From positions 1 to 11,722 of the forward strand of contig JAHBMJ010002721.1 in the NCBI GenBank assembly GCA_018398765.1: a DNA stretch of 11,722 bases, given 5' to 3'. A program made the position numbers and the translations under genes. The stretch's first letter is position 1. Every line of letters starts with the position of its first letter. The DNA is from Chromera velia. Lineage: Eukaryota; Sar; Chromeraceae. Positions 8,542 to 11,722 of this stretch are shown in pieces. The notes under the pieces were generated by a model. That model saw nothing but the letters and a program-made list of their open reading frames with translations, searched no databases and had not been told where the DNA came from.

Positions 8542-8702
8542 ATGACAATAGTTATCAGAACATTTCTGATGTGTGTTTCAAAAATTTAAAAAATGTATAT
8601 AAAATTATAACTTATCAGTTTATGATAATAGTTATCAGAACATTTCTGATGTGTGTTTCAAAAATTTAAAAAAATACATATAAAATTATAACTTATCAGT
8701 TC
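8542..8702. repeat. 80-bp direct tandem repeat inside the element
   Basis: 8542-8621 and 8622-8702 are nearly identical copies, differing at an ACA/ATA site, a one-A insertion and a TG/AC pair. Both contain GTTATCAGAACATTTCTGAT. It lies in the AT-rich left part of the TIR element and has no convincing coding content. Confidence 0.9.
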
Positions 8703-8874
8703 CGTAAAAAAAATGTGCCTGTATGGCAGTGTATATACACTAGTCACTGAGACTCACTCTAGTACTAATAGAGATTAAGAACATAAAATTGATAGATTTA
8801 AAATTGCATATGACTTTTTGTTGATACGATAAAGTTAGAGCACGTACCAAAATTGAAGTGACAATCACTCAGCT
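8703..8874. other. AT-rich segment between the direct repeat and the cargo gene
   Basis: No gene seen. The segment probably holds the 3' flank of the minus-strand cargo gene. Confidence 0.4.
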
Positions 8875-9609
8875 TTACGGCACTTCCTTTTCCTCTTCTT
8901 CATGATCACTTTCTTCAATGTGAATCGAATCGATCGGTGGTGGGAGCTGCTGAGAGCTTTTTCTCTAGCTTTTCGGCTTTCCAGGAGTGGGTGCTCGTAG
9001 GTTTCTATTCGGTTGCGGAGAGATGATAATGGGGTAAGACGGAGAACCATGTACACGTTTGCTATTGCTATTGGTGTTGGAACCATCCTGTTTCTGGGCA
9101 GCTAAGCATCCAGAGTTAGTAAGTTCGGCTACCCTCTGTGCTATGCCAGGGCCGACAACAAGCCTCTTGTGTTGGAGGTGAATATAGAGAGGTTAGTAGC
9201 CTTCCTCACCTGGAGTGATGACTTTCTCAGGAGGGGGAAGTTTCCCCCCAGTCTTTTCAGTATTTGCGTCTGCGGCCGCCTCCTTTGGTTTCAAATTGAT
9301 CCTCCTACCGGGCCCTGCAGGAGCAGCCCCCCCTCCAGCACTGTCAGCAGCCCCCCCCATTGTCTTTTCCCTCACCTTTCTGGAACTGCTCCACACCGAC
9401 AGGGAATGTGGTTGTAGCCTTTCGACGCTCGGGGTCAGGGGCATGCTGCAATCTCCCGTGGTTCACATCCAAAATGTCCCAGTCATACAGCATGTCTCCA
9501 GTGGCGAATCGGTTAAAAGCGGGATACCTCACCATATTTTTTTTACGTACCCGGCTCTAAAAACAAATGCCTCCTTCTTCCCGTTCGACCCTGTCGGATT
9601 GTGTGACAT
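8875..9609 (-). pseudogene. unrecognised spliced cargo gene of the TIR element
   Basis: A minus-strand frame starts at ATG 9609-9607 (MSHNPTGSNGKKEAFVF). It shifts by one base at an A8 run (9544-9537), continues as MVRYPAFNRFATGDMLYDWD, shifts again at a G8 run (9358-9351) and reads to PPEKVITP. There an excellent donor CAG|GTGAGG (9209) pairs with acceptor TTAG (9102) after a TACTAAC at 9121-9115. The splice keeps frame into AAQKQDGSNTNSNSK. A TAG at 8967-8965 follows, after which the same frame still reads as protein with a strongly acidic end (ESDHEEEEKE) to TAA 8877-8875. The total is about 180-210 residues: a compact N-terminal part, a Gly/Ala/Pro linker and a disordered acidic tail. No family recognised; it is not a hAT transposase. 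The frameshifts may be sequencing errors in homopolymers, in which case the gene could be intact apart from the TAG. Confidence 0.45.
9102..9209 (-). other. predicted 108-bp intron in cargo gene
   Basis: Donor GTGAGG at 9209 preceded by CAG, and acceptor GCTTAG ending at 9102. A perfect TACTAAC branch sequence lies 12 bases before the acceptor, and a second TACTAAC lies near the donor (9198-9192). Removal preserves the reading frame. Confidence 0.55.
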
Positions 9610-9954
9610 GTTTTTATGGGGTGTAAAATGTTTATAGATGCTCAAAAAAGGGGCCGTAAAAGATGTTCTAGCACCAAAAAAGTCAACACAGCTGTTCGAG
9701 AAAATGTTTAGCTGATCGGTTTACCTCTGCATGAAGTAAAAAGGGGTGAAACGTCAATTTCAGTGCAGCTCAAAACGTTTTTTTTTTGAGAGTAAACCAT
9801 CAAAATTTAGGTTTTTTCATTTGAATCAGCATGTGTGACGGATTGGTACTTGTAAACGTTTTTTTGGGACCTTCATATTTGAGGTTGAAAGTCATATTGA
9901 TCAAATGTTTGATCGTATTTGATAGGTTTTTAAACACTAAGTCTTCCCTGACTG
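9610..9954. promoter_or_regulatory. 5' flank of cargo gene inside the TIR element
   Basis: No gene seen in 345 bases. The sequence is AT-rich with T/A runs (for example nine or more T at 9779-9787) and should contain the promoter of the minus-strand cargo gene. It also holds the inverted partner of the subterminal CTTCAACCTCAAATA motif near 9878-9893. Confidence 0.35.
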
Positions 9955-10028
9955 GATATTTGATTTGAGCTTAAGCCCTACCTCAAATCAAATCAAATTA
10001 AATTAAATCAAATCAAACATGGTCACTA
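9955..10028 (-). repeat. right TIR with ATCAAA array
   Basis: Reverse complement begins TAGTGACCATGTTTGATTTG and carries the TTTGAT/TTTAAT array, followed by a short GAGGTAGGGCTTAAGCTC stretch. It pairs with 8374-8443. Confidence 0.8.
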
Positions 10029-10036
10029 AGCAGCAT
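10029..10036 (+). repeat. right target-site duplication, 8 bp
   Basis: AGCAGCAT immediately follows the right TIR and matches AGCAGCAC at 8366-8373 in 7 of 8 positions (C/T difference). Confidence 0.7.
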
Positions 10037-10523
10037 GCCTAGCCACAAGCAGCTCCGCCTGGATCGCCTGCACAGCAGGTCAGAGTGTAAGAGCGTATCC
10101 CTACCCAGAAGGCTGACAACAGACAGATCCCCAGAGCTCCCAATTCTCCCTCTGAAGTGTCGGATCGTGCTGCTCCATCTGTATAGGCACTCGAGGGAAT
10201 TTCGTTATCCCCCCCTCGTACAACTGATACAGCTGCTGCTGCTGCTATGCCCCTCGAGGCTTTTGTCTCTCCAGACGAGGGAGGACCTTCCACCTCCAGG
10301 ATAGATGGGGGTAAGAACAAAAAAAGAATGATGTCGGGTCGAGAGACCAGGTCGCCGGGGCAGGGGGGCAAGAGGATGGGAAGGAAAATTCTGGAGGAGG
10401 AGGATGCGGTGCGCATGAGGGGTCGGATACTCTACAGAACCTTTCAGGCAGCGGGCGAAGGGTTTGTGGGGTTTCGCAAGACACCCGTCGGTCTCCCCCC
10501 TCGAGGTCTGGGAGGGGGGGGGG
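10037..10523 (+). pseudogene. continuation of the interrupted Gln/Pro/Ser-rich frame
   Basis: Taking the frame that continues from 8373 across the element (10034, 10037 and so on), the sequence reads as a disordered Pro/Gln/Ala-rich protein with TAG at 10040 and 10184 and TAA at 10088. It is then open from 10187. A poly-Ala run (GCT repeats) is followed by FVSPDEGGPSTSRIDGG and a basic and charged segment KILEEEDAVRMRGRI. The better coding frame appears to switch at a G10 run (10514-10523) into the frame open to the window end. The formal open frame of this phase stops at 10669. Function not recognised. Confidence 0.35.
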
Positions 10524-10526
10524 AGT

Positions 10527-11722
10527 ATGGCCGATGGTCCCTCCTCATGGGAGCGCCTACGGAGGGGCGCAGAGGCTACGTCCTGGGGGGGAAATGGGGG
10601 AACACAGGGGGAGGGACTAGGGGCAGTGGGGGGTTCCAGCGAGAGGATGGGGCGACTCTTGGTAAATAATGACCGCTTGTTAACAGTAAGCCCTCCTGAC
10701 TCGTCTTCCGTTTCTCTTTCTTTTCTTTTTCCCTCTTCTTCTTCTTCTTCTTCTTCTTCTTCTTTTTCTTCTTCTTCTTCTTCTTCTTCTTCTTCTTCTT
10801 CCTTGCTTTTCCTCCCTGTTGACGAGGCATTGCTTTTGTTTGAATGCACACATTTTGATGAGCCTTTTCTAGTGCCTGCGAGAACTTGCCCTCCCCGTTT
10901 TCTAAGACCCACTCTTCATCCTCTATCAGAAACTGGCTCCACTGTTTCCTCGGATAGTAACCGTTTTGCATGCCTAACGGATGACTCTTTATCTAAAAGC
11001 GCTCCCCCCTTTTTATCGCATCGTACTCGACCTGTTGACATTCCCTCGCAGCTCTCGGACCTAGACAGTAGAGATAGACAGCAAAGTTTCACCTCCAGCG
11101 CGCCAATGGAAGAGTTAGTGAGGCTTGCTTTACACCGGGAAGAGAAAAGAAAAGGAACACAAGAATGGCAAGGAAAGGAGACAGCAAAGTGCGCGGCTGG
11201 AGGCAGAAAAGAAGGAGAAAGGTGTAGGGGACTGAGAATGGAGGTCGAGTCCTCAGATAGCATGAAGACAGACAGAGGCAGACAGACGGTATGCAGTGAT
11301 AGGGAATGGAGAAACAGAGAGGCAAGAGAGGATAGAGAGAGGGTAAAGGAAGAGATATCACTAGAGAGGTGCAAGACAGATGACGAGAGAGAGACAGCGT
11401 CTGACAGAGAGATTCAGTCAGGATCAAATAGGAAGGATAGAAAGGGCAGGAAAGGCAGTGAGAACACAGGTCCATTTTGCTTTCAGAGAGGGTTGACGGA
11501 CGCCAATACTGTTGACTCTCCTCTGGTTTTTTCCATCATCCCCCCAATTAGAATGTGTAGAGACGGAGAGAGCAGGCCTGGGGGGGTTATAAATGTCAAA
11601 ACCCAAGAGAAGCGGACAAACAGGAATGATGGCAAGAGAAGAAAAGACAGAGGGGGTCAAAGAGAGGAAAGGAGGGATGACGAAGGACAAAGCAGTGAAA
11701 GTGAGGAGAAAAATGGGGGGGG
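10527..11722 (+). CDS. hypothetical protein, 3' end outside window
   Basis: The frame is open from 10419 to the last base (434 codons) with no stop; the first ATG is at 10527. In order the translation shows a Gly-rich start, a poly-Ser run encoded by the (CTT/TCT)n repeat (about 10735-10801), a Ser/Pro/Asp-rich stretch (for example STVSSDSNRFACLTDDS), and from about 11106 a highly charged Lys/Arg/Glu/Asp region ending SSESEEKNGG. No domain is recognised, and the protein is predicted to be mostly disordered. It may join the frame upstream through the G10 run. The opposite strand has a 235-codon frame at 10205-10912 with a poly-Glu run, but the plus frame is longer and open at the edge. Partial gene or transposon ORF1-like protein are both possible. 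Confidence 0.45.
   Translation, partial: MADGPSSWERLRRGAEATSWGGNGGTQGEGLGAVGGSSERMGRLLVNNDRLLTVSPPDSSSVSLSFLFPSSSSSSSSSSFSSSSSSSSSSSSLLFLPVDEALLLFECTHFDEPFLVPARTCPPRFLRPTLHPLSETGSTVSSDSNRFACLTDDSLSKSAPPFLSHRTRPVDIPSQLSDLDSRDRQQSFTSSAPMEELVRLALHREEKRKGTQEWQGKETAKCAAGGRKEGERCRGLRMEVESSDSMKTDRGRQTVCSDREWRNREAREDRERVKEEISLERCKTDDERETASDREIQSGSNRKDRKGRKGSENTGPFCFQRGLTDANTVDSPLVFSIIPPIRMCRDGESRPGGVINVKTQEKRTNRNDGKRRKDRGGQREERRDDEGQSSESEEKNGG
10735..10801. repeat. (CTT)n microsatellite
   Basis: About 67 bases of CTT repeat with one TTTTT interruption at 10763-10767. It encodes poly-Ser in the favoured plus-strand frame and poly-Glu/Lys on the other strand. Confidence 0.9.

Larger units (their letters stand above)
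8374..10028. mobile_element. hAT-like TIR element, non-autonomous, carrying a cargo gene
   Basis: The element is 1655 bp. Both ends read TAGTGACCATGTTTGATTTG inward, fitting the YARNG start known from hAT TIRs. It is flanked by 8-bp near-identical direct repeats. Inside the tips lie TTTGAT-rich arrays, then a second inverted motif (CTTCAACCTCAAATA at 8441-8455, matched with one inserted T at 9878-9893). No open frame resembles a hAT transposase, so movement would depend on an enzyme in trans. The interior holds an 80-bp direct repeat, AT-rich DNA and one minus-strand gene (8875-9609). Subterminal short-motif arrays are a usual place for transposase binding in this superfamily. Boundaries and duplication are directly seen; the superfamily assignment is inferred. 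Confidence 0.75.

Noticed and set aside
8865-9086. 73-codon minus-strand frame ending in a Lys/Arg-rich run as a separate gene
   Set aside because: The spliced frame over the same bases continues the upstream exon and reads as acidic, disordered protein. This frame is taken as a shadow.
1218-10186. Nuclear UAR-to-Gln genetic code as the main explanation
   Set aside because: Roughly nine in ten Gln positions use CAA/CAG, two long frames have no TAR, and the chromovirus also has TGA, a frameshift and a lost catalytic residue. Decay by C-to-T is simpler; kept only as a testable alternative.
10205-10912. 235-codon minus-strand frame with a poly-Glu run
   Set aside because: It owes much of its length to the (CTT)n repeat and to G/C-rich sequence lacking stops. 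The overlapping plus frame is longer and open at the edge. Not excluded without RNA data.

Overview
The window looks like transposon-dense nuclear DNA of a eukaryote. The evidence is a Ty3/gypsy chromovirus pol fragment with a chromodomain, an intron-containing DNA-transposase gene, a second element bounded by terminal inverted repeats, long microsatellites, poly-G tracts and GT...AG introns. There is no bacterial gene organisation, no rRNA and no tRNA. A protist or alga (for example a chromerid) or a fungus would fit, but the sequence does not settle this.

Layout from left to right. At 1-716, directly after a G-rich run, is a Lys/Glu-rich open frame that I do not recognise. At 717-1217 is AT-rich non-coding DNA with T-runs and (TA)13. 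At 1218-3917, on the minus strand, is a transposase-like gene of the Tnp2/CACTA/Plavaka type. I read it as three exons; its second intron carries a (CT)n microsatellite as polypyrimidine tract. Its 5' flank is a GATC/ATCGAT-rich block followed by a GC-rich GGCGCC block. About 1.46 kb of this (intron 2 through the 5' flank) is tandemly duplicated at 3920-5379, with a single N at the junction and 9-bp microhomology (GATGGACGT) at the breakpoints. At 5380-7496 is a decayed, 5'-truncated chromovirus pol (RNase H, integrase, chromodomain), starting exactly where the transposase flank stops, followed by a polypurine tract and probable 3' LTR remains.

At 8052-8224 is a 67-bp inverted repeat (62 of 67 matching) around a 39-bp loop. 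At 8374-10028 is a 1655-bp element with TIRs starting TAGTGACCATG, TTTGAT-rich subterminal arrays and flanking 8-bp near-duplicates AGCAGCAC/AGCAGCAT. This is the signature of a hAT-type insertion. It contains no hAT transposase. On the minus strand it carries an unrecognised, apparently spliced gene (exons 9609-9210 and 9101-8968 or beyond) with two homopolymer frameshifts. The element interrupts a Gln/Pro/Ser-rich frame that resumes on its far side and leads, through a G10 run, into a long open frame (10419-11722) that leaves the window at another G run.

Two patterns recur. Reading-frame breaks fall in or near homopolymers, and almost all in-frame stops inside otherwise coherent frames are TAG/TAA at Gln-compatible positions. 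The best candidate for something new is the TIR-bounded element with its cargo gene.
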